Positions 10,310 to 19,872 of a DNA stretch of 64,000 nucleotides are shown piece by piece. How positions within the stretch are numbered: the stretch's first letter is position 1; the number at the start of each line of letters is the position of its first letter. Source of the DNA: Opitutia bacterium. Its GTDB lineage: Bacteria; Verrucomicrobiota; Verrucomicrobiia; Opitutales; Opitutaceae. Where the stretch lies: contig JACRHT010000016.1 of assembly GCA_016217545.1 (NCBI GenBank), positions 1-64,000 of the forward strand, written 5' to 3'. The notes under the pieces were generated by a model, which did not search any database, had not been told where the DNA came from, and saw nothing but the letters and a program-made list of their open reading frames with translations. The translations under genes and the position numbers were made by a program.

Positions 10310-11049
10310 ACGCGCTGCGTCGATTCTGGGTGCTGACTCAGTTCTGGCTCGCGCTGGCGTTGCGGCTCCGCGTTGCGTGGGGACTGGGAGTGGCCGCCGT
10401 GGCGTTGATCGGCGGCGGCGCCGTGCTGCGGGAGTTTCATTTCGGCTCCGCGGAGCAGGTTTTCTTGATCGATTACGGTGCTGCGGTCCTCGCGCTGAGC
10501 GGCAGCGTGCTGGCCGCGCTCGCGGGGCCAGCGTTGTTTTTTTCCGGAGTCCACTCGCGCGTGACACCGATCGTGCTCATGCACGGCGCCACGCGCGGCG
10601 CGGTGATCGCGGCGCAGGCCATCGCGGTCGCGATCGTCCTCGGTTGGCTGGCGGTGCTTTGTGGGGCGGCGGTCGCGGTTCTGTTTCCGCTGATCGGACA
10701 CGCGGCGGCGACGGGGGGCGCGGTTCGCGCGCTGGCGTTGGAGCTGGCACCGCTGCTCGTGACGGCGGCGCTGAGCCTCTTCCTTGCGACGATCAGCCGG
10801 AGCGCGTTGCTCGCGACGACTCTGGCGTTGGCCGCCGCGGTGGCAGGGCGGTTGGCGCCGGCGATCGGATTTGCCGCCGGGAAGGCAACCGGGGCGGCGA
10901 AGGGACTTTGGCTGTTGTTGAGCTGGATGGTGCCGAACCTGGAGATCGGCGAATCCGCGGCGCTCGGCTCCGCGTTGTGTTATCTGGCGGCGTATGCCGC
11001 GCTCTACGTCGGCTTGGCGGCGTGGTGTTTTTCGCGACGTGATCTCTGA
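10306..11049 (+). CDS. ABC transporter permease subunit
   Basis: Integral membrane partner of the ATPase encoded just upstream. The 247 residues, rich in Ala and Leu, contain about six hydrophobic segments, starting with a helix near residues 20-38 and ending with one near 220-240. ATG 10306 overlaps the ATPase stop as ATGA. No periplasmic binding protein is encoded nearby, so export or a non-transport role is more likely than uptake. Substrate unknown. Confidence 0.85.
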   Translation: MNALRRFWVLTQFWLALALRLRVAWGLGVAAVALIGGGAVLREFHFGSAEQVFLIDYGAAVLALSGSVLAALAGPALFFSGVHSRVTPIVLMHGATRGAVIAAQAIAVAIVLGWLAVLCGAAVAVLFPLIGHAAATGGAVRALALELAPLLVTAALSLFLATISRSALLATTLALAAAVAGRLAPAIGFAAGKATGAAKGLWLLLSWMVPNLEIGESAALGSALCYLAAYAALYVGLAAWCFSRRDL

Positions 11050-11695
11050 ACGGCACGCTTCGTGGCTGGCGTTTGCCGTGCTCGCGGTTTTCGGAGCGGC
11101 GACTGGTTCGTGGCGCGACGCGCGTGAACCGACGACGATTGCGCTGCCGGGCGCCGCGGATTGGTTCTGGTTGAGGGCAAATCTCGCCTGGGAGAAGCGC
11201 GATGAAGCGCGGACGCGCGAGCTGACGACGCTCGCGGTGGCGCTGGCCCCGGCGACGGACTATTTTCGCGTGAACGCCGCGCGGATGCGCGCCTTCGATT
11301 TTCCCGAGTGGCGGGAGCGGGCCGAGCCCGCCGCACCGGCGGCGTTGAAGGCCTCGTGGCGGGCCGAGCTCGCCGCCGAGTCGCTCGCCTTGCTGGAGCG
11401 CGCGCCGGCGCGTTCGCCGGAGTTGTGGATCGAGGCCGGCAACATCGCGCTCTACGCCCGGCGCGACAGCCGTGAGGCGGCGGCCTGCTACCGGCGCGCC
11501 GCCGAGATGCCCGGTGCGCCGTGGCACGCGGGGCGGATTTGCGGCGAGCTGTTGTGGCGGAGCGGACAGCGGCGCGAGGCCGTGGATTGGCTGCGCGATT
11601 GGGGCGGACGTTTGCCAGCCGACGTCCCGGCGGCGCAGCGCGAACTGGTTCTCGCGCGGCTCGCCGAATGGGAACGCGAACTTCGGCGGGAGTGA
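11039..11695 (+). CDS. TPR-like repeat protein, ABC-transporter neighbour
   Basis: Hypothetical protein of about 218 residues. It begins with a hydrophobic segment (SWLAFAVLAVFGAATG), a likely signal anchor, followed by helical pairs resembling tetratricopeptide repeats, e.g. LWIEAGNIALYARRDSREAA. GTG at 11039 is proposed because it overlaps the permease stop by 11 bp; the frame is open further upstream to 10994. The position suggests it is extracytoplasmic and works with the transporter. Confidence 0.7.
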   Translation: MISERHASWLAFAVLAVFGAATGSWRDAREPTTIALPGAADWFWLRANLAWEKRDEARTRELTTLAVALAPATDYFRVNAARMRAFDFPEWRERAEPAAPAALKASWRAELAAESLALLERAPARSPELWIEAGNIALYARRDSREAAACYRRAAEMPGAPWHAGRICGELLWRSGQRREAVDWLRDWGGRLPADVPAAQRELVLARLAEWERELRRE

Positions 11696-11743
11696 GTTTG
11701 ACAAGGCGACGGCGCGGCGGCTCCATCCGGTTCAATCACGCCC

Positions 11744-12385
11744 ATGACCATTCACTGGCCGTATCTTATTCTTGCTCTGCTGACGCTTTGGTTTCCGCGT
11801 CAGTGGATGCGTTTGGGCAAGCTCTGGCGCAACAAGCGCAAGGAGCGCGAGACGATGGAGCGCTTCGCACAGGACGGAGCGAACGATCCCGACGACAAGT
11901 CGGTCCGACTGGGCCGGGAGCTGCGCAACCATCGCAACTACCTCGATCTGCTGCGCGGCTTCATGGGCGCGTTTGCGCTCTGGCGATTCAGTTTCGAGTC
12001 GGAGCGCGAACAGGCGATGCTGGTCTTCGCGATCTGCGCCGTCGTCACCTTTGTCGGCATCTTGATCCAATCCCTGCGCTGGCGCGCTCGCATCACGTTT
12101 TTCGCGGCCATTTTCTTCTACGCCGGATTGAGTTCCGGCATGGGCAGTGGCTATCCCGGAGCGCTGGCATTCCTGCTGGTTTGTGCGATCAATCCGGTGA
12201 TTCCGACGCCGCGCATGTTCGTGGCGGCCTACGCCCTGATTCTGTTGCCGTTCAATTTCTTTCTCGGGGACGATCAGCGGCTCGCCGCTTTCAACACGCT
12301 CATCCTGCTGTTGCCGGTGATTTGGAGCCTGATGGTCAAGCGGCCGATGGTCGTCTTCACGCGCCGGCGCAACCTGACTTGGTGA
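11744..12385 (+). CDS. Polytopic membrane protein of unknown function
   Basis: A 213-residue protein with an N-terminal hydrophobic helix, a basic/acidic segment of about 60 residues, then four to five membrane helices from residue 90 on, and a basic tail ending RRRNLTW. No family recognised. It ends one base before menA, so it is very likely cotranscribed with it. Confidence 0.8.
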   Translation: MTIHWPYLILALLTLWFPRQWMRLGKLWRNKRKERETMERFAQDGANDPDDKSVRLGRELRNHRNYLDLLRGFMGAFALWRFSFESEREQAMLVFAICAVVTFVGILIQSLRWRARITFFAAIFFYAGLSSGMGSGYPGALAFLLVCAINPVIPTPRMFVAAYALILLPFNFFLGDDQRLAAFNTLILLLPVIWSLMVKRPMVVFTRRRNLTW

Positions 12386-12386
12386 A

Positions 12387-13274
12387 ATGGCCGCGGGCGC
12401 GAAAGTCTGGTTCGAGGCGTCGCGCCCGAAAACCCTGCCGGCGGCGATAATCCCGGTGCTCGTCGGCACGGCTTTCGCCGAGGCCGCGCACGCGGCGAAC
12501 TACGGCAGCGCCGCCATTTGCCTCGTGTTCTCGCTGCTCGTGCAGATCGGCACGAATTTCGCCAACGACTACTTCGACTTCGTGCAGGGCGCCGACACAC
12601 ACGAGCGCGTCGGCCCGCGCCGCGCGGTGGCGGCGGGACTGGTTTCGCCGCGCACGATGTTGGCGGCAACTGCGGTCGTGCTCGTGGCGGCGTTTGCGGT
12701 CGGGCTGCTGCTCGTCGCGGAGGGCGGATGGATTCTCCTGCCGATCGGCATCGTGAGCATCGTCTGCGCGATCGCCTACACGGGCGGGCCGTATCCGCTT
12801 GGCTACAACGGGCTCGGCGATCTCTTTGTCTTCATTTTCTTCGGACTGGTGGCTGTCGGCGCGACGTTCTACGTGCAGGCGCACTCGGTCACCGGGCCCG
12901 TGATGCTCGCGGCCGGCGCGGTCGGTTTGCTGGCGGCGAACATTCTCGTTGCGAACAATTATCGCGATGTCGAAACCGACGCGAAGGCGGGCAAACGCAC
13001 GCTGGTCGTGCGGTTCGGGCGGAGGTTCGCGTTCTGGCAATACGCGCTGTCGGCGCTCGCGGCTTTGCTGAGCGCGCCGGCGTTGCTGCTCGCGGGCTGG
13101 CGCTGGCCGGTGTTGCTGCCGCTCGTGCTTTTCCCGTGGGGCGTGCGGCTCACGCACCGCCTCGGCCGCTCGGTCGAACCGGGAGAGCAGATCGCGGTGC
13201 TCGCCGACACGGCGAAGTTCCTCGCGGCGTTTGGTGTGCTGCTGAGCGCCGGCGTCGTCTGGGGCGCGCGTTGA
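12387..13274 (+). CDS. menA: 1,4-dihydroxy-2-naphthoate prenyltransferase MenA
   Basis: UbiA-family membrane enzyme that attaches the polyprenyl chain to dihydroxynaphthoate in menaquinone synthesis. The metal-diphosphate motif NDYFDFVQGAD (about residues 58-68) and a second aspartate motif, NNYRDVETD (about 190), are present among eight or nine membrane helices. N-terminal FEASRPKTLPAAIIPVLVG is typical of MenA. 295 residues. It is 9 kb from menF-menD, so the pathway is split. Confidence 0.92.
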   Translation: MAAGAKVWFEASRPKTLPAAIIPVLVGTAFAEAAHAANYGSAAICLVFSLLVQIGTNFANDYFDFVQGADTHERVGPRRAVAAGLVSPRTMLAATAVVLVAAFAVGLLLVAEGGWILLPIGIVSIVCAIAYTGGPYPLGYNGLGDLFVFIFFGLVAVGATFYVQAHSVTGPVMLAAGAVGLLAANILVANNYRDVETDAKAGKRTLVVRFGRRFAFWQYALSALAALLSAPALLLAGWRWPVLLPLVLFPWGVRLTHRLGRSVEPGEQIAVLADTAKFLAAFGVLLSAGVVWGAR

Positions 13275-13317
13275 CGAGAAGTTTTCGGAGCGAAACTCGC
13301 GAACACAGATGGGCGAG

Positions 13318-13388
13318 GTAGGGCGCAACCCTTGGGCGCGCGAGTGGGCGGCATCGCGTTCCCGGCGGGCCCAGCGGTCCCGCCCTAC
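13318..13388. repeat. REP pair 3' of menA
   Basis: A complete 25-bp REP (13364-13388, identical to 2281-2305 and 16236-16260) opens GTAGGGCGGGACCGCTGGGC on the minus strand. It faces a second, degenerate element that starts GTAGGGCGCAACCCTTGGGC at 13318 on the plus strand. The pair lies between the convergent genes menA and the molybdenum hydroxylase. No separate U-run terminator is seen here. Confidence 0.8.
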
Positions 13389-13409
13389 CGCAGGTTGCGG
13401 AGGTGACGT

Positions 13410-15623
13410 TCAACTCCAGCGCAGGTCCTGCTTCGTGAGCGGGAGCGAGCGGACGCGTTTGCCGGTGGCGGCGAAGATCGCGTTGCACACGGCGGGCGGC
13501 AGCGGCGGGTAGCCGGGTTCGCCGAGGCCGGTGGGCGGATTCTTGCTCTGGATGAAGTGCACCTCGACGGCGGTCGGCGCGTCGTTGACGCGGAGCAGGG
13601 GATACGTGTCGAAATTCGCCTGCACCACGCGGCCGCGTTCGAGGGTCACTTCCTGCAGCCACGCGGCGCCGAGGGCGTCGATGACGGAGCCCTGCACCTG
13701 GTTCTCCGCGCCGCTGAGGTTCATGATCGGACCGACGTCGCCGACGACGGTGACGCGCGGGACTTTAAGCGTGCCGTCGGGGGCGACGGTGACTTCGGCG
13801 ACCTCGGCGAAATAGCCGCGGTGGCTGAAGAAAAACGCCACGCCCTGGCCGGAGCCGCGCGGGAGCTTTTTGCCCCAGCCGGCTTTTTCGGCGACGGTGC
13901 GCAGAACGTTGGCCATGCGCGGGGCGTCGTAGGGCAGGCCGCGCGGATCGAGCGGGGGCTGCACTTTGTCGCCGAGCAACTCGAGCCGGAACTGGACTTG
14001 GTCGCGGCCGGCGGCGTGGGCGAGCTCGTCGATGAAACACTGGATGGCGAACCCGAGCGCGTTGCTACCGGGGGCGCGGAGCGGTCCGGTGGGGACGTTC
14101 GTGTTCACGATCGCCTGTTCGAGGCGGAAGTTCGGCACGAAGCGGCTGGGGAACTCCGCCGGGCTCATGCGCGCGCTGCTGCCGGGCTCCTTGTCGGAGT
14201 TGAGGCCGACGGTGACGAAGCGGTCCTGCCACGCCACGAGTTTGCCCTGCGCGTCGACCGCGCCCTTGAAATGGTGCCAGCCGCACGGACGGTAGAGGCC
14301 GTGCTGCGTGTCCTGCTCGCGCGTCCAGGTGAGTTTCACGGGGACGCCAGCCTTCTGGGCGATGGCGGCGGCTTCGACGACGTAGTCGTTGGCGAGGCGT
14401 CGGCCGAAGCCGCCGCCGATGCGCGTGAAGCGAACTTTGATTTTCTCCTTGGGAATCTTGAGTGTGTTCGCGACGAGGTCCTGCGCGCCGCCGGGTGTCT
14501 GGGTAGGGGCGAGGACTTCCATGCCGCCGTCCGCGGTCGGCCACGCCATGGCGTTCATCGGCTCGAGCGTCGCGTGGTGGATGTAGGGATAGACGTATTT
14601 CGCCTCGACGATCTTGGCGGCGCCGGCGAAGGCCGCGGCGACGTCGCCGTCGTTGCGCAGAACTTGTCCGGGCTGCGCGGCGAGCTCGGCGGCGCGGGCC
14701 TCGAACGCGGTGGAACTTTGATTGGCGCCGGCACCTTCGTCCCACGTCACGCGCAGGGCCGTGCGGGCCTTGAAGGCGGCCCACGTGGAGTCGGCGAGAA
14801 TGGCGACGCCGGAGAGCAAGCCGCTGTAGTTGGCGCCGCCTTCGATCACGAACGCGTCGCGCACGCCGGGCATGGCCTTGATCTGATCGAGGTTCGCAGA
14901 GGCGACCTTGCCGCCGAAGACGGGGCATTTCTCGAACACGGCGTAGCGCATGCCCGCGACTTTCTGGTCGAGGCCGAAGAGCGGCTGGCCGGTGACGATG
15001 GCGGGATTGTCCACGCCGCCGACGCGCGAGCCGAGCAGCGTGAACTCGTCGGGATCCTTCAACTTGATCGTGCCTTCATCCGGGATCGCTAACGTCGCGG
15101 CTTTCGTCGCTAGTTCGCCGTAGGTGAGGCGGCGGCCGGTGGCGCGGTGGAAGACGGTGCCTTTTTCGGCCGTGAGTTCGGAGACCGGGACGTTCCAAGT
15201 CTGCGCGGCGGCCTCGACGAGCATCGTGCGCGCGGTGGCGCCGGCCTTGCGGAGGAGATCGTAATTCTGCGGCGTGGAGAGCGAGCCGCCGGCAAACTGC
15301 GCGCCGAGCTGCGGGTTGAGCGGCGCTTGTTCGATGACGATCTTGTCGAAATCGACCTCGAGTTCCTCGGCGACGATCATGGGCAGCGAGGTCTTGATGC
15401 CCTGGCCGACCTCGGGGTTCTTCGCGACGATGGTGACGACGTTGTCCGGCGTGATGCGGATGAAGGGATTCGGCGTGAAGGCGCGCGTGGTGTTGTCGAG
15501 CGCCTGCACGGGCTGGCCAAGGGCGTCGGGCACAAACGAGAGGCCGAGCGCGAAGCCGCCGCCAGCGAGCGCGGTGACGCGCAGGAAATCGCGGCGCGTG
15601 AATTGGCTTTCGGGCGCGCTCAT
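13410..15623 (-). CDS. Molybdopterin hydroxylase large subunit (IorB-like, Tat-exported)
   Basis: Catalytic subunit of a xanthine-dehydrogenase-family hydroxylase resembling isoquinoline 1-oxidoreductase beta. ATG 15623 gives 737 residues with a twin-arginine signal (RRDFLR at residues 10-15, then a hydrophobic Ala/Gly/Leu stretch). Molybdopterin-binding elements include [13 protein letters not shown] and the C-terminal [14 protein letters not shown]. The start overlaps the stop of the upstream iron-sulfur gene as ATGA. The periplasmic substrate (an aldehyde or N-heterocycle) cannot be named from sequence. Confidence 0.88.
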   Translation of the reverse strand: MSAPESQFTRRDFLRVTALAGGGFALGLSFVPDALGQPVQALDNTTRAFTPNPFIRITPDNVVTIVAKNPEVGQGIKTSLPMIVAEELEVDFDKIVIEQAPLNPQLGAQFAGGSLSTPQNYDLLRKAGATARTMLVEAAAQTWNVPVSELTAEKGTVFHRATGRRLTYGELATKAATLAIPDEGTIKLKDPDEFTLLGSRVGGVDNPAIVTGQPLFGLDQKVAGMRYAVFEKCPVFGGKVASANLDQIKAMPGVRDAFVIEGGANYSGLLSGVAILADSTWAAFKARTALRVTWDEGAGANQSSTAFEARAAELAAQPGQVLRNDGDVAAAFAGAAKIVEAKYVYPYIHHATLEPMNAMAWPTADGGMEVLAPTQTPGGAQDLVANTLKIPKEKIKVRFTRIGGGFGRRLANDYVVEAAAIAQKAGVPVKLTWTREQDTQHGLYRPCGWHHFKGAVDAQGKLVAWQDRFVTVGLNSDKEPGSSARMSPAEFPSRFVPNFRLEQAIVNTNVPTGPLRAPGSNALGFAIQCFIDELAHAAGRDQVQFRLELLGDKVQPPLDPRGLPYDAPRMANVLRTVAEKAGWGKKLPRGSGQGVAFFFSHRGYFAEVAEVTVAPDGTLKVPRVTVVGDVGPIMNLSGAENQVQGSVIDALGAAWLQEVTLERGRVVQANFDTYPLLRVNDAPTAVEVHFIQSKNPPTGLGEPGYPPLPPAVCNAIFAATGKRVRSLPLTKQDLRWS

Positions 15624-16126
15624 TGGGCACCTCCCGTTTTCACCGACGCTTCGGCGGGGCGGCCTTTCACGTTGCCGGCCGCGGCGTCCTTGATCGCGGC
15701 GCGGATGCGCAGGTAAGTGCCGCAGCGGCAGAGATTGCCCGCCATCGTGCCGTCGATGTCCTCGTCGCTCGGGTGCGGGTTGTTTTTCAGGAGCGCGGCG
15801 GCGGTCATGATCTGCCCGGATTGGCAGTAGCCGCATTGCGGGACGTCGTGGTCGATCCACGCCTTTTGCAGTGGATGCGAGCCGTCGGGCGACAGGCCCT
15901 CGATCGTGGTGATCGGCATGCCGACGACGGTCGAGACCGGGAACTGGCACGAGCGGACCGGCGTGCCGGCGAGGTGCACGGTGCACGCGCCGCATTGGCC
16001 GATGCCGCAGCCGAATTTCGTGCCGACCAATTCGAGGTTATCGCGCAGGACCCAAAGCAGCGGAGTATCCGCCGGCACATCCACGGTGCGGGCCTGCCCA
16101 TTCACGTTCAGGGTAAATTTGGGCAT
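15620..16126 (-). CDS. [2Fe-2S] small subunit of molybdenum hydroxylase (IorA-like)
   Basis: Electron-transfer subunit with two [2Fe-2S] clusters. The N-terminal plant-ferredoxin cluster ligands are in [14 protein letters not shown] plus the Cys of PVRSC. The C-terminal helical cluster uses QCGYCQSGQ and LCRCGTY. 168 residues with no export signal of its own, which fits co-export with the Tat-tagged large subunit. ATGA overlap with the downstream gene. Confidence 0.93.
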   Translation of the reverse strand: MPKFTLNVNGQARTVDVPADTPLLWVLRDNLELVGTKFGCGIGQCGACTVHLAGTPVRSCQFPVSTVVGMPITTIEGLSPDGSHPLQKAWIDHDVPQCGYCQSGQIMTAAALLKNNPHPSDEDIDGTMAGNLCRCGTYLRIRAAIKDAAAGNVKGRPAEASVKTGGAQ

Positions 16127-16235
16127 GGGGAGAAAGCAGCGCTCACCGTGTCCATGCCCGCGGCGCCGTCAAGCGGCGGCGCTTTGCGCGGCGTCCCTCG
16201 AAAGAGGGGGGGCGGGGATGCCATGCCGCGTGCGC

Positions 16236-16260
16236 GGCGGGCCCAGCGGTCCCGCCCTAC
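16236..16260. repeat. REP palindrome that supplies a stop codon
   Basis: Third copy of the 25-bp element found at 2281 and 13364. The TAG inside its GTAG end (16257-16260, minus strand) is the stop codon of the DUF5069-like gene. Confidence 0.88.
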
Positions 16261-16787
16261 CGCACGGAACGCGAGCGTTGCACGACCCAGGCGACGATCG
16301 CGGCGTCGTCGTTTTCATGGCGCCAGACGAGGCTGAGGAACTCGGCCGGATGAATGTCGTGTTCTTTGAAGAATCGTCGGTCGCCGCCGCACGAATACAT
16401 CAACGACGGCGGCAGTTCGCCGCGGAGCTTGGCCTTGGTCTTCGGGATGATGCGCGGCAGCCAGGAAATGCCCTCCACGGCGTCGGCCTTGGACGGGAGC
16501 GTGGAATCGTCGAGCACACGCGTGGAGGCGCGGCCTTGTTGGACGTTCAGGAAGTAGTCGCGGCGCACAAGCTCGATCGTGAGGGCGCGGTCGTAGCCGG
16601 GCTCGCCGCCGTTGTTGTGGTCCTCCGCGTAGTCGTAGAGGTGCTGGCTGTTGATGCCGTTGGCGGCGAGGAAGGCTTGCTCGTCAGCGGAGAAAAACGT
16701 GTCGGCGCCGCGCTGGCCGGCGGCGTATTTCTTCACGGCCTGCTCGTAGAGGGCGCGGAACTTGTCGGCGAAATCGTAGTGCTTCAT
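16257..16787 (-). CDS. DUF5069-like protein
   Basis: A 176-residue cytosolic protein that I recognise, from memory of the family, as DUF5069. Typical passages are GQRGADTFFSADEQAFLAAN, LPRIIPKTKAKLRGELP and the C-terminal HPAEFLSLVWRHENDD. Function unknown. The last codons are SVR, and the stop is provided by a REP element, so the native C-terminus may have been altered. It lies 22 bp downstream of the sensor kinase gene on the same strand. Confidence 0.8.
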   Translation of the reverse strand: MKHYDFADKFRALYEQAVKKYAAGQRGADTFFSADEQAFLAANGINSQHLYDYAEDHNNGGEPGYDRALTIELVRRDYFLNVQQGRASTRVLDDSTLPSKADAVEGISWLPRIIPKTKAKLRGELPPSLMYSCGGDRRFFKEHDIHPAEFLSLVWRHENDDAAIVAWVVQRSRSVR

Positions 16788-16808
16788 CGCCGCGAAGAGG
16801 AACCGCGT

Positions 16809-18185
16809 TCAGGCGATTTGCAAACGTCCGCTGGCGACGCGGGCGCGAAACACGGTGCCGTTCGCCCCCGTCGAGACGAGTTCGAGATCGCCTTCCATCT
16901 GGCGGGCGAGGAGCCGGCTGATCGACAAGCCGAGGCCGGTGCCTTGCGTGCCGCTGGCGCCGGGCGTGAAGAGACGCGGCAGCAGTTCGGGCGCGATGCC
17001 GCCGCCTTGATCGGATACGGTCAGGAGCACGTGGCCGGCGGACTCGGTGAGTTCGACGACAACCGATTGCCCGGCGGACGAGGCGCGGACGGCGTTGTGC
17101 ACGAGGTTGGTCGCGATCAGGCACAGCAGGCTGCCGCGGTGATTGTCGAGCGAGCGGCGCGTGCGGTTGACGACGTCGAGTTGGACGCCGCGTGGATTCG
17201 CGTGGGCCTCGCCGCGCTGGCGGATGAGCGTGGCGAGTTCGTCGGTGGAAATTTCGTAGGTCGCGCCCGTGCGCATGTCGCCGAGCAGCGCGACGACTTC
17301 CGTGATGAGCGCCTGCATGCGCTCGGTGTGGAAGGCGACGGACTGCAAATCGGGCTCCTGCGTCGGCGACACGGCCGAGCGCAGGCTGGCGACGGAACCC
17401 TGCAAGCCGTGGATGAGGTGCGAGGTGATCTGCCCGAGGGCGGAGGCCTTCGTGGCGAGCGTGAGCTCGAGGTTGGCGCGGGCGAGGCGCTCGTTGCGCT
17501 CGGCGACGAGGCGTTGCGCGCGCAGCAGGGCGAAGCACGCGCCGCCGAGGACCAACGCGGCAGCGACGACGCCGGCGGCGAGGATCGACCAGGTGTGGCC
17601 GTCGAGCCGATCCTCGATCGCGGCGAGTTCTCCGGCGAGGCCGCGCGCGTCGACGTAGTATTGGGCGAAGCCGGTCGGCTGCGTGCGTCCCGGTTCGACG
17701 AGGGGCAACAACACCTCGAGCACCGGCGCGGTCGTGCTGGGCTGGGCGCCGCGGAAATAGCGGTCGAGGGGGAATTCGGGATGGTAGCGGCTGATCGGTG
17801 CGTTGCCGAGCAGCGTGACGTAGTCGGTGGTGGCGAGTTCGGCGAAGAGCAGCGAGTCCGGCACGGCGCGCAGCAGGTCGCCCTGCTCGTTGAACACGGC
17901 GACGGCGAGCATCCCGTCCTGTTGTGCGGCGGGTAGGACGGCCTCGAGCAACTCGGGGGCGCGCAGCGCGCGTGGCGCGGCGCGTTTGCTGGCGGCGGCG
18001 ATTTGTTGCCGCGTGACGGGCGAGAGGACGGCGGAGTCGCGGTTGATGACCGTGCGGCGGATCTCACGGTGCAGGCTGTCGCGGAAGTAGAGCAGCAGGG
18101 CGCCGAAGATCGCGAGCAGCAGCGCTCCGGCGCCGAGCGTGGCGGCGAGCAGCGTGGTGCGGGCGGGAAGGTCGCGCCGGAACAT
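16809..18185 (-). CDS. Membrane sensor histidine kinase
   Basis: Two-component sensor of 458 residues. Two membrane helices (about 12-35 and 205-228) bracket a periplasmic sensor region of about 165 residues. The phospho-acceptor region reads SALGQITSHLIHGLQGS (about 245-262), an unusual H-box. The ATPase domain has N-box NLVHNAVRAS, G1 VSDQGGGIAPE and G2 GTGLGLSISRL. Its start overlaps the preceding gene's stop (TGATG). The NtrC-type regulator at 20804-22222 on the same strand is the probable partner. Confidence 0.88.
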   Translation of the reverse strand: MFRRDLPARTTLLAATLGAGALLLAIFGALLLYFRDSLHREIRRTVINRDSAVLSPVTRQQIAAASKRAAPRALRAPELLEAVLPAAQQDGMLAVAVFNEQGDLLRAVPDSLLFAELATTDYVTLLGNAPISRYHPEFPLDRYFRGAQPSTTAPVLEVLLPLVEPGRTQPTGFAQYYVDARGLAGELAAIEDRLDGHTWSILAAGVVAAALVLGGACFALLRAQRLVAERNERLARANLELTLATKASALGQITSHLIHGLQGSVASLRSAVSPTQEPDLQSVAFHTERMQALITEVVALLGDMRTGATYEISTDELATLIRQRGEAHANPRGVQLDVVNRTRRSLDNHRGSLLCLIATNLVHNAVRASSAGQSVVVELTESAGHVLLTVSDQGGGIAPELLPRLFTPGASGTQGTGLGLSISRLLARQMEGDLELVSTGANGTVFRARVASGRLQIA

Positions 18186-19711
18186 CACTCGGGGACGGCC
18201 TGCCAGTCTTTCAAGCCCGTGAGGTCGAGCCCGGCGACGGCGGCGTTGAACAGCAGCTCGCGTTGCGCGGACGTGAGGCCCGGTTGGAGCACCGCGGTGC
18301 GGTAATCCTGATAGAGCGCCTGCAACTGCTGTTGCTTGAAGGCGGTCGCGAAGTCCGCGAGGAGGGCGTCGACCGACTTCGTCGCGCCGGCTGGCGAACT
18401 TGCGGCGACGCGGGCGACTTCCTCGCGCAGGGCGCGGGCCTCGGCGGCGAGTGCGGCGATGCGGGTGCGGTTGTCGGCTTCGAATGCGGCGAGCGCGGCG
18501 CGCGCGGCTTCGGCAGATGGCTCGCGCTTCGCGCCGCCCTTGGCGGTTTCCGGTTGCGCTTGCTGGCGGGCGACTCGCTGGAGGTTGGCCTTGTTGCGCA
18601 GGTAAGTCTCGAGGCGGCGCTCGAGCTCAGGCGGCAGATGGGAACGCGGTGCGGCCGGGCGCTCGGAGGATACGGCGGCGAGTTCGCGGCGGATGGTTTC
18701 CGCTGCGGCTTCGAGCGCGGCGAAACGAGGCTCCTGTTTGGTGGCGAGTTCGCGGAGGGAGCGCTCGCGCTTCGAGTCGCTCTCGCGATCGAGGGTGAAG
18801 AGGGCGTCGCGCAGTTCGCGTTTGAGCGCGCGTTTCTCGGCGGTGAGCGCGTCGATGCGGGCGGCGAGCGCCGCCGGGACGTCGACGGGCAGGCGGACGC
18901 GCGAGCCGTGCGGCAGGAAGAAGATCGTCTCGTCGGGTGCGAAGTCGGAGGCGTTGCCAGCGTCGTTGTCGCCGAGCGCGGCGGCGAGTTCGATCACGAT
19001 CTCGCGGAGCAGCTGGCGTTGCGGGCCGGAGAGCCCTTCCTGGTAAAACGTGGCGGCGCGCAGGACGGCGAGTTCGTCGGCGAGGAGTTCCTGCGCGGTG
19101 CGCTTGGTGCCGGGATCGCCGAGGCGCCAGTTGCGGTGCTGGTTCCAGTCGGCGTCGGCGACGAGGAAGCCGCCGCGGTAGAGGTCGCGGCGGAGGGCGT
19201 CGGCCATCGTGGCGAGTTCACCGAGGGCGGAGTCGGTCGTGGTGTCGGCGGTGACGCCGTTCGCGGTGAGCGACGCGCGCAAGTCGGTGAGCGCGGCGGT
19301 GCGTTTGCGGCGGTAGAGCTCGAGGCGTTCGCGTTGCCGGCGGTCGAGGCCGCCTTTGGCGAGGCGGGAGCTGAGCGGGGCGAAGAAGAGCTCGTTGGCT
19401 TCGCCGGCGAGCTCGGTCCAGATCGGATCCCGAACGGCGGGAGCGGACGGGAGCTCGGTTTCGAGCGCGGGGACGGTCGCGGGGAAATAGACCGGCATCA
19501 GCTCAGTCAGCGACGTCTGGTTGGCGAGCCCGGGGAAGTGCTGGGCGTCGCGGAGGAAGTTGGGATCGCGCGGCGCAGGGCGCGACTGGCCGGCTCCGCC
19601 GGATCCGCTCTGCGAGCCGGTGATGGTCGCCTCGGCTTGTCCGTGGGCGAGCGGCGATGCGCCCAGGAGTGCGAGGACGGCGAGCGCGGAGGACTTGAGA
19701 ATGGCGGACAC
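18185..19711 (-). CDS. Secreted coiled-coil protein of unknown function
   Basis: No family recognised. The GTG start at 19711 places a signal peptide at the N-terminus (ALAVLALLGASPLAHGQAEA). The rest, about 485 residues, is mostly Ala/Arg/Glu-rich and helical, with coiled-coil stretches near 300-450 (e.g. RIDALTAEKRALKRELRDAL). It is periplasmic or surface-bound by prediction. Its stop overlaps the kinase start (TGATG), so the two are translated together; it may feed signals to the kinase. The frame is open upstream to 19822, but that part lacks a signal peptide. Confidence 0.75.
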   Translation of the reverse strand: MSAILKSSALAVLALLGASPLAHGQAEATITGSQSGSGGAGQSRPAPRDPNFLRDAQHFPGLANQTSLTELMPVYFPATVPALETELPSAPAVRDPIWTELAGEANELFFAPLSSRLAKGGLDRRQRERLELYRRKRTAALTDLRASLTANGVTADTTTDSALGELATMADALRRDLYRGGFLVADADWNQHRNWRLGDPGTKRTAQELLADELAVLRAATFYQEGLSGPQRQLLREIVIELAAALGDNDAGNASDFAPDETIFFLPHGSRVRLPVDVPAALAARIDALTAEKRALKRELRDALFTLDRESDSKRERSLRELATKQEPRFAALEAAAETIRRELAAVSSERPAAPRSHLPPELERRLETYLRNKANLQRVARQQAQPETAKGGAKREPSAEAARAALAAFEADNRTRIAALAAEARALREEVARVAASSPAGATKSVDALLADFATAFKQQQLQALYQDYRTAVLQPGLTSAQRELLFNAAVAGLDLTGLKDWQAVPE

Positions 19712-19872
19712 GACGGGAGGAAATTCAGAGCGGCGGCGCGCGCAAGTCGAGCGCGCAGAGGTCGCCCCGGGCGCCCGCCGCCTGTGATGTGCGCCGACCA
19801 GACCTAGCCGAACAGGACACACACAACGGCGTCACACCGACGAAGCGGCGGGCGTTATTCCCGGGGCTAAAC

